This document shows, one piece after another, positions 29,774 through 43,392 of a stretch of 64,000 nt of DNA. The DNA is from Globisporangium splendens. Its lineage: Eukaryota; Oomycota; Peronosporomycetes; Pythiales; Pythiaceae. Each line of letters begins with the position of its first letter. The stretch's first letter is position 1. Location: positions 124,001 to 188,000 of the forward strand of contig VFIW01000082.1 in NCBI GenBank assembly GCA_006386115.1, given 5' to 3'. A program made the translations under genes and the position numbers. The notes under the pieces are model-generated. The model did no database searches and had not been told where the DNA came from. It saw only the letters and a list, made by a program, of their open reading frames with translations.

Positions 29774-31686
29774 CTATTTAAACCAGTCAAATGGTATCGT
29801 AAAGTTCCCGTCTTGATCCAGGCCAAACGATCGACTGATGCAAAAGCTTCGACCCTGGGTGTACACGGCCAGGACGCGATTACCGTACAGACCTGGAGGT
29901 AGTTTTTGTGGATCCGCAGTGCCCATGCTCACACGAACCGCAAAGTCCAGTAATCGCTCACACGCAGTGATGGTTGCTTCAATGGGGATGCCGTCCGCGT
30001 ACGTGATGGATTTCATGCCAAGAACGTGAGTGCATTGAGCCGCAATGCGTTCGAACTCACTCTGCTCTGCTTCGTAGCGTGCGCGTTGCTCTCGGATGTG
30101 CGAGTGATTCTGTGCGAGGAACTTTGTTACTTCATCGGACGAAGCATCACAGGGAGTCTAATACAACATAAAAGCATGTCAGAACGCAGAAACTGAAAGC
30201 AATAATGCACGAACCAAAGAAGAGAACGCACCTGAACGTTCCCATTGGCGAGGATGCACCAAGCGTAGTTGCTGTCTTCTACCACGAGCGTCACTTTCTT
30301 GACGACACCATCACCACGATACACCGTGGATCTGTTGAGTGCCATTCCCTGCAAGAAACTTCGATAGGAAATCGCCGAGCACGTGTTTCCTCGAAGGATA
30401 TGCGCCTCGCCCAACGCTGCAGTCGCTCCAATTTGCAGTCTTTCAAGAGATTTCTGTGCCGATTGCATGTATCGCAGCATATGCCCGTCGATTTTCTCGA
30501 GTACTTCAATCCACTGCAGCGGTACATCGGTTGGATTGATGTGGATTCGGTACTCGTTGTTGAAATCAATGCCAGACGGTTGAGAACTACGCACCAAAGC
30601 ATTTTGTGGCATCGCAATCGTGTAACCTTTTCATCAAATTACAACATCCTCAAAGCAGACTCATTCTCGTATGCTCACGTACCTGATGTCGATGATTGTT
30701 CCTCGAAGAAAGTCGCTTGGAGTGAACATGCCGCCTTGGCTCTGCGCTCGCGTGTACTTGCGCAACGTTTTGAGCAGCACCATCAGCGTCGCGTTCAAAT
30801 GCACAGACGCCCATCCACAGCTCGTCACGATCTCAGCGATCCCGAACTCTCGCGTCAACGTGTTCTTCACGGACTGGACCGACTGCCACGCATTGAAGCG
30901 CTGCTGCTGCACGACATTCGTCTGCTCGCGCACGATGAACTCCAGGAAATCCTTCATATGCATGATCGATTTCCTGCGCCGCGACGACGACGTGAACGCC
31001 GCGTCCGCTTCTTGCTGGCGGAGCTTCTCGTACATGTCGTGCATACTGGCCTCAAAGTCCATATCGTCTCGTTCGCGTTCCCATGCTCCAGCTGCTGCTG
31101 GTTTCTTTTTTCGCCTACGCTTGTCGGTAGATCGCGTCTTTTTCGCGTCTGCTTGCTGCTGCTGCTCAGCCTCGCCTTCCTTGACAACCACACCGCACTC
31201 TTTTAGGATCGTGCGCATTCGCGTCTCAATGCGCGTCGACAGCTCCAAACTAAAGCGCTTCACTTTCTGGTTCGCTGTGATGTCCCTTTCTTCCGCGTTG
31301 CTGTCACCCATTCCCGGCAAGAACACACTAAAATGAACCTACATAGGACACCATAATCAGCATCAGAACCGACAGAAGCAGCACACATGGGAGGCAACTC
31401 GCACCTGCTTTTCAGAAGCCGAGCGTATCATCCACGACGTCCGCGCATTGTTCTGCTCGTCCATGAACTGATTCAGCAGCTTGATCGACTGCAGATTCTC
31501 GTCGTGCACCTAGCACAGCACACTCAAATTTAGGCTTTTTAAGCAACGCAACAACATCATGGACACAACCACGCGCTTGTAGTAGAGACGCACCTTGGGC
31601 AGGTTGCGGAAGTGGTCCGGGTGCACGCGCAGCAGGAACTGCTTGAAGACCATCGAGCGCTTCGCCATGTTCTTCGCCCTCGTCAT
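29774..31686 (-). CDS. TCAIM-like protein (DUF4460/DUF4461 family)
   Basis: Five exons on the minus strand: 31594-31686, 31405-31509, 30683-31338, 30232-30586 and 29774-30157, which join in frame for 530 residues. The first exon carries a J-like start (QFLLRVHPDHFRNLPK), matching the VHPDFF motif of T-cell activation inhibitor, mitochondrial. The end, SFCISRSFGLDQDGNFTIPFDWFK, matches the family's closing CIS...LCIPWNWK. A basic, Gln/Lys-rich linker lies in exon 3 (residues about 85-150). The animal protein is mitochondrial; the role in oomycetes is unknown. The frame is open upstream of the chosen Met, so a longer N-terminus is possible. Confidence 0.75.
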
Positions 31687-32237
31687 GTGTGCGAAATGCG
31701 GATCAGCTCTCTTCGGGATCAGACTCAGTCTTTGGTGGTTTTGCGGGTCCAAGTGGCACCAGTGGCCCACATCAGAACGACCATGTGGAACGCTCTACAT
31801 GACCCTCCGGAATCCCAGAATAGACGACCCGTGCGGGTCGAAAGCAGCCCTAACCCCTGGCTCTTTCCTCTCATGTGCGTACAGTTCTTTAAGAGTTCCT
31901 GCAACGTACAATACTGATATGAACCTCTCAAATACAGGTAATATATCAATTGAGTATACTACAAATGTGAATGAATGAATCTCTGTGTAAACCACAACCA
32001 CTTTTTAGCAACATTGCACCTGATAGACAAGGTTCAAGTGGGGCAAAAATTAGTGGGTAAAACGCAAGGTGTTGCCATCCGGGTCGGGTTTCTCGATAAA
32101 CCCGTGAAGCGGGAGGGGTGCTGCTCCCGCCGCTGTGTGTGGCCTGGACGCAGACTTCGCTTCCCCTCTTCCGTCATTGAACGACCGACGCGGAACGCAG
32201 CAAGCGCCCGAAGCTCCTGCAATCACCCACTGCAGAC
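31687..32237. promoter_or_regulatory. Divergent promoter region, TCAIM-like and SDHB
   Basis: Contains short inverted pieces around 32082-32130 (GGGTTTCTCGATAAACCCG; GGGAGGGGTGCTGCTCCC). No gene is supported. Confidence 0.4.
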
Positions 32238-33371
<1,134 letters not shown>

Positions 33372-33890
33372 ACGCCTTGCGCTTTTTTCAAGGCTGTGAC
33401 AGCCTGAGAGCCACACAACGACATTAGATCTGCCATCGCGATGGTGACTGCGCTGCACACATGAATTGCACAAGAGCCAAATGGACGGAGATTGTGCGAA
33501 CAACCAACTCAAAACACACCAAGAAGCTACATTTTCTCTTCAAAATAAAACAAAAACATCACCAAGTTATTGCCAATCAACCTCATGCGACTTTGGTTTC
33601 TTTCTATTCGTCTGGATCGTGCTCTCTACTCTACTGTGCGAAAACAATACGAAAAACAAATGGATAAATTAACTCTTTTCGCTTCTTTTGGTGGCTTTTG
33701 CTCGCTCAAGGAAGTACACAACGCTACTCAAAAACACACACAACGACAGCATCATCACAGCTTGTGCTTTTCTCTACCAAGTTGCTGGTCTCAGCAGAGC
33801 ATCACCTCCTTCCTGCTTGAGAATCAGCAAGTGAGACAGCATCATGCACGTTCTGGGGCAGTCTCAGCCTACCTCTCTTGACGTTTCTTT
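33372..33890. other. 3' intergenic between SDHB and the PDZ gene
   Basis: Convergent 3' ends; AT-rich, with AATAAAAC at about 33543. No gene is supported. Confidence 0.5.
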
Positions 33891-36800
33891 TTATACATGC
33901 GCGCTCACTCGCTGACTCACAAAGGCAGGGCCGTGGCGGAGCTTCAATAGTGTCGTCTTCGTACAGGTTTTCAGGAAATTCACCGTTTTCTTCACACCCA
34001 TCAGCGACGTGTTGCGACCATTGATCTCGACAATGATGTCACCAACACACACGTGCTTCAGCATCTCACAGCACGGCTCTTGACAAACGTCGGTCACGAG
34101 CGGGTACACGCCCTTCGCAAAGCGCACTTCTTTCAGCTGCAAACCGATACTTCGACTCTCTTTCCACTTCACCAAATACGTCGTACTGTCTGGGGTCTCC
34201 AGCATACTTGGCTTCGGTTTCGAGCGTCCACGCACCTGAACGGTTGTGTTCACTGCAAGCGGAGCAACCAATGGCACTGTTAACGCATCTTCTTCGGTCA
34301 GCGCAGGCAGTTTAACCACCGCGCGCGAGTTTTTCGCTTTGCGCTTGTACTTTGCAAGGTTTGCGTTCACTGTTGCCCTCTGGTTCTTGAATGGGGAGAG
34401 CGTACCGCCCTTGATCTTCGAGACCTGCGGCATCATGTCGTTTCCATCGATATCAGCGGTGATATCTGGCGCCTGGTCAATCGCATCCATTGCATCCGGG
34501 TCCATGTCAGCAAGCTCGCTCTTGTCGAGTCCGTCGTCTGTCTCGAGCTCCGTCTTTCCGTTAGCAGCACCTTGGTTGCTCATCAGATCCCCCAGTTGAG
34601 GCGAGTGATCATCTAATGCAGCCATTGCATCTTCAGACGGGACGGTAGCTCCAGGTTCTCCACTCGCGATTGGGTTGCATTCTGGCTCAGACACCTCCAC
34701 CACGATCCCCATCTCAACTTCAGCGACGATACCGAGTGCAACACCGACAACCGGTTCTTCGGCAGCTTCAGCGACAACAAGTTCTGCTGCAGGCTCTTGT
34801 GGGTAATCCATCTCCTCAGTCGCAACTCCCGTATCAGCTGATTCAGAAGTCTTGCGGGATTCATCGTGCGGCTGAGTGTCGTCCATTGGCTCCTCCTGTG
34901 CTGCGATCTCCCAGACAGATTGGCTCTCCTCACTTGCGCTTTTTCTGCTATGAGCATTATACCCTACTGCTGCTACTTCCCCGTGCGATCGTCGACTGGG
35001 TGCCTTCGCCAGTGACAACTCAGGCTTTACCTCCTCTTCACTGTTGCGCCGATTCGCTCGCCCTGGAGAAGAAGGTGGCGAGCGACCGAGAACATACACT
35101 GGTCCATCTAGTTCGGGAATACTTGCGTCAGCAAGTGCTGAAGATTCAGATCCCGGGCTCGAGGACGAGACAGAACTGCGCTTTGCGGGAACATCTTGAA
35201 CAACTGCCGCAGCAGGTCCTGAATCGCGTTGTGTGGATTTGTTTGAAGGCGAGACGTTCTGCGCTTCTTGCAGATCTGGAACGGCTGATGGAAACAAATC
35301 AAAATCTTCCATTGCGTTTTGCGAAGAAGATCGCGCCAATGACTGTTCGGGAAGCACGGAGGATGCAGGAGCCTGTTGTACCACCGGCAAAGATGGATGC
35401 CCCGGACTTTGCTGTGCTTGCTGATTGCCTATGATAGCTGCTGAATCTTGGGTGGGGTTCAGAGGCGATGCAGCCGAGTTTCGCTTTGGCTGAGAATCTG
35501 CAACAGGTGATGTAATCTCTACGGACTTGCGCGAAGCGGAATGTGGCGATGGAGCAGAGCCTCGGGATCGCTGCGGTTCGGAAACACTTGACATGATAGC
35601 CGCCGTGTCACGAGCAAGGTTTAAGGTTGGGGACGATACAGCTGTTCGATTTTGATGTAACTCGGAATGAGTCGAGCTTCCAGGAGCTGCATCGCTTGTG
35701 TATGGGCTGGCAGGTTTGGCACCTCGTAGCGCAGCATCTACTTCTGATTTCTGCAATCGGCGCGATTCACGCGCATGGGTAGGACTGTCGGGTGGGGTAC
35801 GGGCTTCGTTGATCCGATCAGCTACTTCTTCTTCTGCAATTATAGGCGGCGGAGTTGACACACGTCTGGCTTGACTGCCATCCTCGATAGGAGACGTGAG
35901 CTCATCGACTGTGACAGACGGCTTTCGTCCTCTCGCTGGAATCTGTGCGGGCGACGGATCCACTTTCCGTTTAAAGACCAGTCGAACAGGTTTCTTCATT
36001 TGTTGCAATCGCCCGAAAAATGCTTCGAACGAGTAATCTCTCGACTGCACGCCATTGGCAGACACCAGTGTGTCGTTCACCGCGACCATTTGCTGGACTA
36101 CAGGGTTGGCACCAGGCGTCGACCGAGTCACGACAGGAAGACTTGTGAGTCGATCCTCGCCGAAAAATAAACCCAGCGACCCGGTTTCCCAGTACACTTC
36201 GTACTCGTAATACTCGACCCCAGAGTGCGGAGCATTGGCACCATAGTCATTGTCACGCGGTGATACTTCATATTGCTTGTTTACCACAGGACTGTAATGA
36301 TCTGCTGGTGGCCGAGTGTGTGGGCTGACTGTGTCGCCTGCGTTAATACATTTCACCGTAAGCACCAATAGCATGACAAAGCACAAATCGCATGCATGGA
36401 TGAAAGGGCATTCACGTACTTTTCGTCTTTGGTGGCGCCAGAGTGACCACTTGTTGAGTCGGAGGAGATTGTGCTGGCGCTGGCACAGGTGCTGGAACGG
36501 GGTCCTGGGCGTACTCTTTCGACGAGACGGTCCGCCAAAACGCGCTTCGGGAAGGCTTTGGCTTCTCACTCTGCGGCACGGAATTCGATCGCAGAACCTT
36601 TGGCGTCAAGTCATCTTGGAGTGAGCGATCCGATCCCATGCCGATCGCAGAGCTCGAGCGCTGGTCCAGCGGACTGTCTTCGTCGGACGACGTCGTGCTC
36701 AGTGCTTGGGACGGGCGCTCAAACCGCAACAGCACAGGCTTCTTCATCGTCGCGAGGATCTTGAAGAAATCCGAAAACGAATGGTCGCTCGACCGCACAA

Positions 36801-37215
36801 TGTTGACGTACTTCAGCACATCGCCCGCCGACACCGCGGGCGAGATACACGACTCGGTCGCCTTCGAGACGTACGGGATGCCGTCTTTCTCGGACTCCAA
36901 AAAGATCACGCCGAGCACACCGCGTTCCCACAGCACTTCGTACTCATTCTCACCGAGTTCGGGCAATTTTTCGCGAATCTTGTCGGCCCACGTCGGTCGC
37001 TTGGCCACAGAGACCGCACTCGCCGACGAGTACCCACCGCCGCTGTATCCGTTCTTGCCCGGCGCGCTGCTCACGCCGCCGTTACCCATGGGAGCCGCTG
37101 TCGCTGCACTCGTCGGTGCCGACGAGGACGCAGACGACGACGAGCCGCTGCCAATGCCGGCCTTGGACGCAAAATGCGAGAGGCTTGAAAAATTCTTCCG
37201 CGACATTTTTTTCAT
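33891..37215 (-). CDS. Protein with three PDZ-like domains
   Basis: Two exons, 36420-37215 and 33891-36337 (82-bp intron), join in frame for 1,080 residues. Residues 1-85 are Ser/Gly/Ala-rich. PDZ-like unit 1 is at about 88-170 (YEVLWERGVLGVIFLE...KPVLLRFERP), unit 2 at about 298-385 (YEVYWETGSLGLFFGE...KPVRLVFKRK), and unit 3 at about 985-1070 (YLVKWKESRSIGLQLKE...VGDIIVEINGR). Units 1 and 2 share the odd E-Y-E-V-x-W-E opening and a KPV-LxF end, so they arose by duplication. The 600-residue middle is acidic, Ser/Pro-rich and probably disordered. It is likely a cytoplasmic scaffold; no enzymatic domain or membrane segment was seen. Confidence 0.8.
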
Positions 37216-38971
37216 CCTTAAAGTTGTTGCTCCTTCGCGCCACTAGCGAAAGAAACCCAGCAGCAGCAAAAAAGTCGCAGAAAAAGAAAACGATAATCGC
37301 GTCGTACCACACGCCACGCTCGTCAAACAGAGACGGGAGGGAGCGACACTGAACGAATCCACACGCGCACAGGACGAGAGAGGGACACCAACGCGCACAG
37401 GCTAGCTTCTCTTTCTCGATTCGCACTCGAATGGGAAATGAGCACACTGCGACTTGCACACAACGCCACACCACGCCGCGCGAATGATTACGTTCGCTTC
37501 CACCAATATGCGGCACCCTACTCGACCGCAGGCGCCAAACAGAGGGGGAGACGGCGTCTGGAGAGCGTAATAGACCGCGCGCACTCTGCTCTTCTCTCTA
37601 TGCGAATATCGATCGCCGCCTTGCGCTAAACTGCCAGCCGTGCGTGCTCGCGTGCGTGTGCGTGCAATCGTTTATTAGAGGGAGAGGGGGAAACCCATAC
37701 ACCAGGAGAAGCGTCCGCTCGCTCGTCCCCTTGCGCCGTCCGCCTGCCTCCTCCCTTCTCTCACACACCAACACGAAAGAAAGAAAAAAGCCAGACGGCA
37801 GGCGCTTGGCTAAGAGATAAGAGAAAGCATCCACTTGCCCTATACGCTGTCGACAGCATCCACCAATGAGAGGGTGGGGAGATGGTGGACGGAGGGGATG
37901 AACAGAGAAACCTCTCAAACGGCATGTGGGAGTAACTGTTGGTAACACGATGGCACAATGGATAACATTTCTGATCTGAACAACATTGTGCCGAATCAAC
38001 AATTGTGCAATTCTGTCAGCTCAGAATTGTTCGTTTATTGGACTGCGATCTATGACCATTAATTGTCACCCAACACACCAACAACCAGCCAATGCTGCAC
38101 TGCTACAGCACCGCGGCTCTCCACTTCTGTTTCATCTCTGCACTCGGCATACCCCTTGCACTGCGCTTCTTTCGCTTCCTCCTATCCGATGCCAAATCCA
38201 ACCACCGTGGTCTTGAGTGGAGCCATTCTATTGTGTGACTGTAGCTCATGCTCTATGCTGTCAGCCATTTCGATGCGAGCGCTTCGACTGTCACACCCAT
38301 CCGCCTAAATACGTACACGCAGGTGAAGAATGTGTCTTTCATGAAGACACTCGATGGGTCATCGCAACTTCAGCTTTTGCCACCACAGCAAGCGGTCCTT
38401 CTATTCGATACATTTCGGTATTCCAAACATACATATGCCTGCGAACAGTGTCAAAATCCAATACTTCGAATAAAACGCATGATGCCTATAAACGAGTACT
38501 ATCAGTACTCACCACGACCTTCAAAGACACCAATCGCGCCTTGGCTTCGATTTTTTTACTGTGGAACCAACGACACGCTGTCGTAACCGACTCGCACAGT
38601 GCGTCAAGAAAAAAAAAGAATAGAAAGAAAATGGTGGAATGCTCTCTGTGCCTTCATCGAATTTGATGCGCCATGGAGGTCTGTTTCCGCAGAACGCGCA
38701 TGCAATGAAGCCACGTCCGTGTCAGCCTTTGCATCCTAAACTGCGTACGCACCGAATGGAAGCATCAGACCGCCACGCACGGCAGACCAAGCGCTTATTG
38801 TACATTACCTTCACACTCGGTGTGTGCTCGTAAAGAAAAAACTGCAAAAGCAGCAGCAGCAGTGGAAACAGCTTCCGCCGCTTCTTACGTGTCATATTCG
38901 CGTAGAGGACGCTGCTGTTGGACACGTAGAAGCACGTGCACACGCAAGTGCCACTGGACGCCTCCTGACTC
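37216..38971. promoter_or_regulatory. 1.75 kb divergent upstream region, PDZ gene and receptor kinase
   Basis: Long region between divergent genes, CT/GA-rich in its left part (37660-37800). No gene or repeat is supported; open frames at 38217-38666 and 38248-38586 have no features. Confidence 0.4.
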
Positions 38972-41218
38972 ATGATGACAACTACTCGAAGCTATGTCTC
39001 CTTGTGCACGCGGCGAGTGCGGACAAAGAGATGCGCCATTGTGCTCTGCGCCGCAGGCTTCTCGGTCGATCGCGCTCATGGCGTCATGTTCAGCGAGCTG
39101 CTCAGCAGCAGCAGCGATGACGGCGCAGGAGTCATCACGGTCGGAGCGTTGAACGACGACGCGGCAAACTCGGCGCTACTGTTCACAGGGACGCTCATCT
39201 CGTGGCGCTTTGAGCGGCTGCTCGCAGACGGCATCGAAGCGCTTCCGCTGGAGCTGCATGCCGACGCGCAACTCCCACAGGAGATCCTCACGATGCTCGG
39301 ACTCTATTTCCTGCGCTGGGACGCGCTCGACGGCAATCTGCAGCGAATGCTGCTCTGGGACGCCGGGTACGTGCTCAGCAGCGACGGGAGACTCACCAAG
39401 ATGTACACCAGGTGCGGCCTCACCATGGACGACATCGTGCTCGACAAGTCCGAGTACGAGCAGCTCGGGTGCCTCTCGACGTCCTGTGGGGATCTCAGTG
39501 GTGGCTCTAACCTGCTGCGCTCAAGTGAAAGCGCGATGGATTGTCCCGACAGCATGATCTCGCAGGTCGTGAAGTGCGCGACGACTGACGAGGTCCGCGT
39601 GGTCTCGTCGGCGTCCTTCTGGGCCCAGGAGGAGAACAACACGGACATCCCGCAGCCACTCATCTACCGCCACTCGTCACGTACGTATTCAATCCAATTG
39701 CAGACCGGCGAACCCTCTGCAGCCTCACAGTCAACTCTATCCGACAAGTGCCCGACCCACTCGAACCTCATTATCCCATGCACGACGTACGAATCGATCC
39801 CACGTGGTGTGTGGTGTGCTCCAAAGTCCACAAGAAGACTCCCAGGAGTACTGCGATCGATCGCAGGCAAGCGCCAGCAATCGACTGATGCGCTGAGCGC
39901 CGGTGCATCTGGAAACGACGAGAGCATCTCAACAGCCTTGTGGATCGTTGGCACGCTGCTGGCGGTTGTCGTCGCCATAGTCTTCGTGATCACGCGACAC
40001 CATATGCGCAAGATGCAGCAACACGCGAGCGCTTTACTCTCGGAGAAGCAATCCGAAGTTGACGCGGGACAGAACAACAGCAGTGCCAGTGACTACTTCC
40101 TGTCCCGTCGGCTCGGGAATACGAACAATGGGAGTGTGCTCTCGCTGCACGAGTCGGCGCTCAACGGCTTCTCAAGCCGGAGCCAATGCAACAACATGCT
40201 CGCGAAGTCTGCGTCGTATACGGACATCATCTGCACATCGGAGATCATGATGGAGTTCCAGTGCGACCCGGTGATTATCGAGAAGCGGGTTCCCGTGATG
40301 GATCTCAAGTACGAGAAAGTGATCTGCCAGGGTGCGTCTGGCGAGATCCACATCGGCAAACTCAACGGCGACTATGAAGTTGCCGTGAAGCGACTGATGC
40401 GCATCAAGATGAACGATCCAAAGGAGATCGAGAAGTTTGCGCGCGAGATCCAGCTCCATGCGACGCTGCAGCACCCCAACATAGTGTCTTTCGTCGGCGT
40501 GGCCTGGAATTCCTTCCAGAATCTGGCGATGGTCATGGAACACAAAGCTGGAGGCGATCTGCTGCAGGCACTTCGACGGAAAACTGGCAAGCGGTGGACA
40601 TGGGGAGCCGAGAAACTCCAAATTGCATTCGGAATCGTCAAAGCGCTTGCGTACCTGCATGGTCTGAGCAAACCCGTGATCCATCGTGACCTCAAGTCGC
40701 GCAATATCCTCATGGATGCAAATACGCTGGAGCCAAGCTTGTGTGATTTCGGGTCCTCGTGCAGCGTCGACAACCTCTCCGTCGACTTTGTATCGACGGA
40801 CCCAGCAGGTACAATCCTGTGGAGCGCGCCGGAGGTGATCAAGGCCCAGGATTACTCCGAGAAAGCCGACATATACTCGTTCGGTGTGGTTCTGACGGAG
40901 ATCGATACGTGCAAGCTGCCGTACAAGGAAGAAAAGGACTCGAGCGGGCGTCCAGTACAGGCGATTCGCATCGCGCGCATGGTCGTCGATGGCGAGATCC
41001 AACCGAAGTTGACGCCCGAGTGTCCCACACTGATCCGCAAGATCGCGCAGGCATGTCTGCAGCACGACCCCGATCGCCGCCCGAGTGCGCGAGAGCTCTT
41101 GCTGTACTTGCGAGACCCAGGACGGTACAGCTTTGAATGGGACTGCGAGGTGGACGACAGTGCGATTGGCTCCGACGCCGAGTGGGAAATGAAGCGTGGG
41201 TCGCTCTTTTGCTTGTAG
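38972..41218 (+). CDS. Receptor-like TKL protein kinase
   Basis: 748 residues in one exon. A hydrophobic stretch (CAIVLCAAGFSV) at about 21-32 may be a signal or anchor. The ectodomain, about 40-310, contains scattered Cys and resembles no family I know. The membrane helix is at about 322-343 (ALWIVGTLLAVVVAIVFVI). The kinase domain starts at about 441: glycine loop CQGASGEIH, ATP Lys in VAVKRL (about 472), catalytic HRDLKSRN (about 571), DFG in CDFGSS (about 591), and APEV. All key residues are present, so it should be active. Its ligand is unknown. GTACGTATTC...TTGCAG at about 39680 reads through in frame and is too short for an intron. Confidence 0.85.
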   Translation: MMTTTRSYVSLCTRRVRTKRCAIVLCAAGFSVDRAHGVMFSELLSSSSDDGAGVITVGALNDDAANSALLFTGTLISWRFERLLADGIEALPLELHADAQLPQEILTMLGLYFLRWDALDGNLQRMLLWDAGYVLSSDGRLTKMYTRCGLTMDDIVLDKSEYEQLGCLSTSCGDLSGGSNLLRSSESAMDCPDSMISQVVKCATTDEVRVVSSASFWAQEENNTDIPQPLIYRHSSRTYSIQLQTGEPSAASQSTLSDKCPTHSNLIIPCTTYESIPRGVWCAPKSTRRLPGVLRSIAGKRQQSTDALSAGASGNDESISTALWIVGTLLAVVVAIVFVITRHHMRKMQQHASALLSEKQSEVDAGQNNSSASDYFLSRRLGNTNNGSVLSLHESALNGFSSRSQCNNMLAKSASYTDIICTSEIMMEFQCDPVIIEKRVPVMDLKYEKVICQGASGEIHIGKLNGDYEVAVKRLMRIKMNDPKEIEKFAREIQLHATLQHPNIVSFVGVAWNSFQNLAMVMEHKAGGDLLQALRRKTGKRWTWGAEKLQIAFGIVKALAYLHGLSKPVIHRDLKSRNILMDANTLEPSLCDFGSSCSVDNLSVDFVSTDPAGTILWSAPEVIKAQDYSEKADIYSFGVVLTEIDTCKLPYKEEKDSSGRPVQAIRIARMVVDGEIQPKLTPECPTLIRKIAQACLQHDPDRRPSARELLLYLRDPGRYSFEWDCEVDDSAIGSDAEWEMKRGSLFCL

Positions 41219-41418
41219 ACGGCAACAAGGAAAACAGGAAACCACTGTATGCACGCATGAAAAACAAATGCGTAGGAGACACAAACTTTTGTACAAGTAT
41301 CAAAGTGAACGAATGAAAAATCAAAGTGTCGACAAGATGTCCACAACAAAAAATTGGCAAAATATACTGAAAAATGATGATACTCGTCGTCTTAAATTGG
41401 TGTTTCATTTTCTTGCAT

Positions 41419-42917
41419 CTACAGGTCCGAAAAGAACTTCTCGTTTGCTGTCGGCAGCGCGCGACGGCCGCCTCCTCCGTTGAAGTTGCCGCCGTCCGAG
41501 TCCGAGTCGGAATCGGAGTCGCTGTCTGCGTCCCGCATCTCGGCATCCTCGAAGCCCGTGGTGCCGTCGTCCTCAGCCGCAGCCTCGTCGTCGTCATCGC
41601 CATCGTCGTCGAAGAGGTACCCGACGTCCCAGAAGTGCACCTTGTTCGTGTGCGACACGCTGCCGACCAATCGCTTGTCGTGGGAGAACTTGAGCACTTC
41701 GACGGGGAAATCTTCGTGATCGCCGATCAGACCGAGCAACTTGTTTGGATGCACCTGCACGACTCGGATGATGCCGTCACTGGAGCCAGTGAGGATGGTG
41801 TCTTCGTCTACTTTGAGAACAGTTTCCACGGAGTCGGGGTGGCCTGGGAAACGATCCGACATGTCGCCCCACGTGCCCCAACTGAAGATCACGAGCACGC
41901 CGTCCTGCGACCCGCACACGACCTTCTTGCCGTTCTTAATGACCGACACCGAGAGCAGTTCGTCGTCGAGCTCGTCACTCTTGCCAGCGAGCACGTTCTT
42001 GCGCAAATCGTAGACCGACAAGCGACCGTCGCCACTCGTGGCGAGAAGGTGGTCACCCGCTGGGTTGGTTGCAAAGCCAGAGATGAAATCCTAAGCAACG
42101 AGCATAACGCATGTGTCAGTACAAGTGCGAGCGTCAACTTGAGTAGGTTAACGCAAGTTGTGTAAAACCCACCGTGTGTTCCTTGAATTCTGCCAAGCAG
42201 CGGTGCTGGCGAGTATCCCAGATCTTCACGCAGCCTTGGTCGTCGCCACTCGAAAACACATTCGCAGACAGTTCGTGCATTCGATTCACGCAGTTGCTGC
42301 AATACAAGAGGCAAAGAAAAGGTTGGCGTCAACAACAAATTCACAGTCTCAGCATAAAAGCTCATCGCAAAAAGCAAGTAAAGACGAACTCATGGGCTCG
42401 CAGCTCCGCCCAGGTCACATTGCCCAGTGTGTCAAACGCGCGAATAGATTTATCCGCCGACGCCGTGTACAGAGCTACAACACAAACGCACCACAACCAT
42501 CACGCCATATCCATAAGCAACACAAGCATTGCATTGGCACCCAGTTGACGGCAATAAGCAAACGAACTTTGCCCATCGGGGTTGAACAGCACCGCGCGCA
42601 CGGCATCCTGGTGGTGTTTCAACTCCAGCACCTGTGTGTTCGTCTCTTCCGAGTATTTGTACCTAGTAGCCACAAACAACAAGAGCATAAGCCACACTAT
42701 GTCAGTCGTCATTCACCACAAAAGCGCGTTGCATGCCATCATCCATGCGCCGCCGCCATTTTCGAACCCATTTCAGAGAGACAAGCACTCACACTTGCAC
42801 GACGCCGTCGATGGTGCCGAGCGCGACGATGTCCTGCGTGGGGTGGAAGTCGATGTCGAACACCTCGCTGCTGCAGAAGATCTCGTCGGGCGAGTGGTCG
42901 TCGAGCGCGTCCGCCAT
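41419..42917 (-). CDS. WDR55: WDR55/JIP5-like WD40 protein
   Basis: Five exons, 42793-42917, 42568-42662, 42390-42474, 42173-42296 and 41419-42090, join in frame for 366 residues. It has about seven WD40 blades, such as FDIDFHPTQDIVALG, CVKIWDTRQHRC, HLLATSGDGRLSVYDLR, KVVCGSQDGVLVIFSWGTWGDMSDRFPGH and VEVLKFSHDKRL. These match WDR55, a nucleolar factor for ribosomal RNA maturation. The acidic tail (DDDGDDDDE, then a Ser-Asp run) and a Gly patch close the protein. The Met at 42917 is chosen because the family starts here; an in-frame Met at 42989 exists. Confidence 0.88.
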
Positions 42918-43392
42918 GGCTGCTTCCTGCGTGTGTATATATGGGCGTCTATGGAATGCGCCGACAGCGGATGGCGGCACTCTTTCCACCAGCAGCTCCT
43001 TTTGACTGGCTCAAAATGGGAACACCCGCGCGTCCCGAACAGAATTTTAAATAAGGGGCAGTGTCCCGAATATTGGCGACATACTACTGCAGCCCACAAA
43101 AATGAATGTCCTCAATTGTAAATACCGGTCGAAAGTCAGAGTGCAAAAATATCGAAGGAAACTGGGCAAAATCTTTCTCTTCTGTGGGAACAACTCCATG
43201 AAGAAAATGGCAGATTGTATTTGGGGTTTTAAATATGAATACGAATGGCACTGAGAAACAAATAAGGGGGAGTCTAGATGGTTTCTATAGGTTGGTAGGT
43301 CGTGGCGGACGATGCTGAGAGCCGCTTGGGTATGTCGTTGCTTATTGTTGCTGGTATCCCCCTTCTCAGAGAAATTGCTGAATATCGACAGC
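42918..43392. other. Intergenic, WDR55 upstream and SCP2-gene 3' end
   Basis: About 475 bp between two minus-strand genes; no gene recognised. Confidence 0.45.

Noticed and set aside
39680..39705. Short intron in the receptor kinase (GTACGTATTC...TTGCAG)
   Set aside because: Only about 25 bp, far below the 60-140 bp introns of the neighbouring genes, and the frame reads through.
40172..41296. 374-codon minus-strand frame
   Set aside because: It lies opposite the intact kinase domain and has no features of its own.
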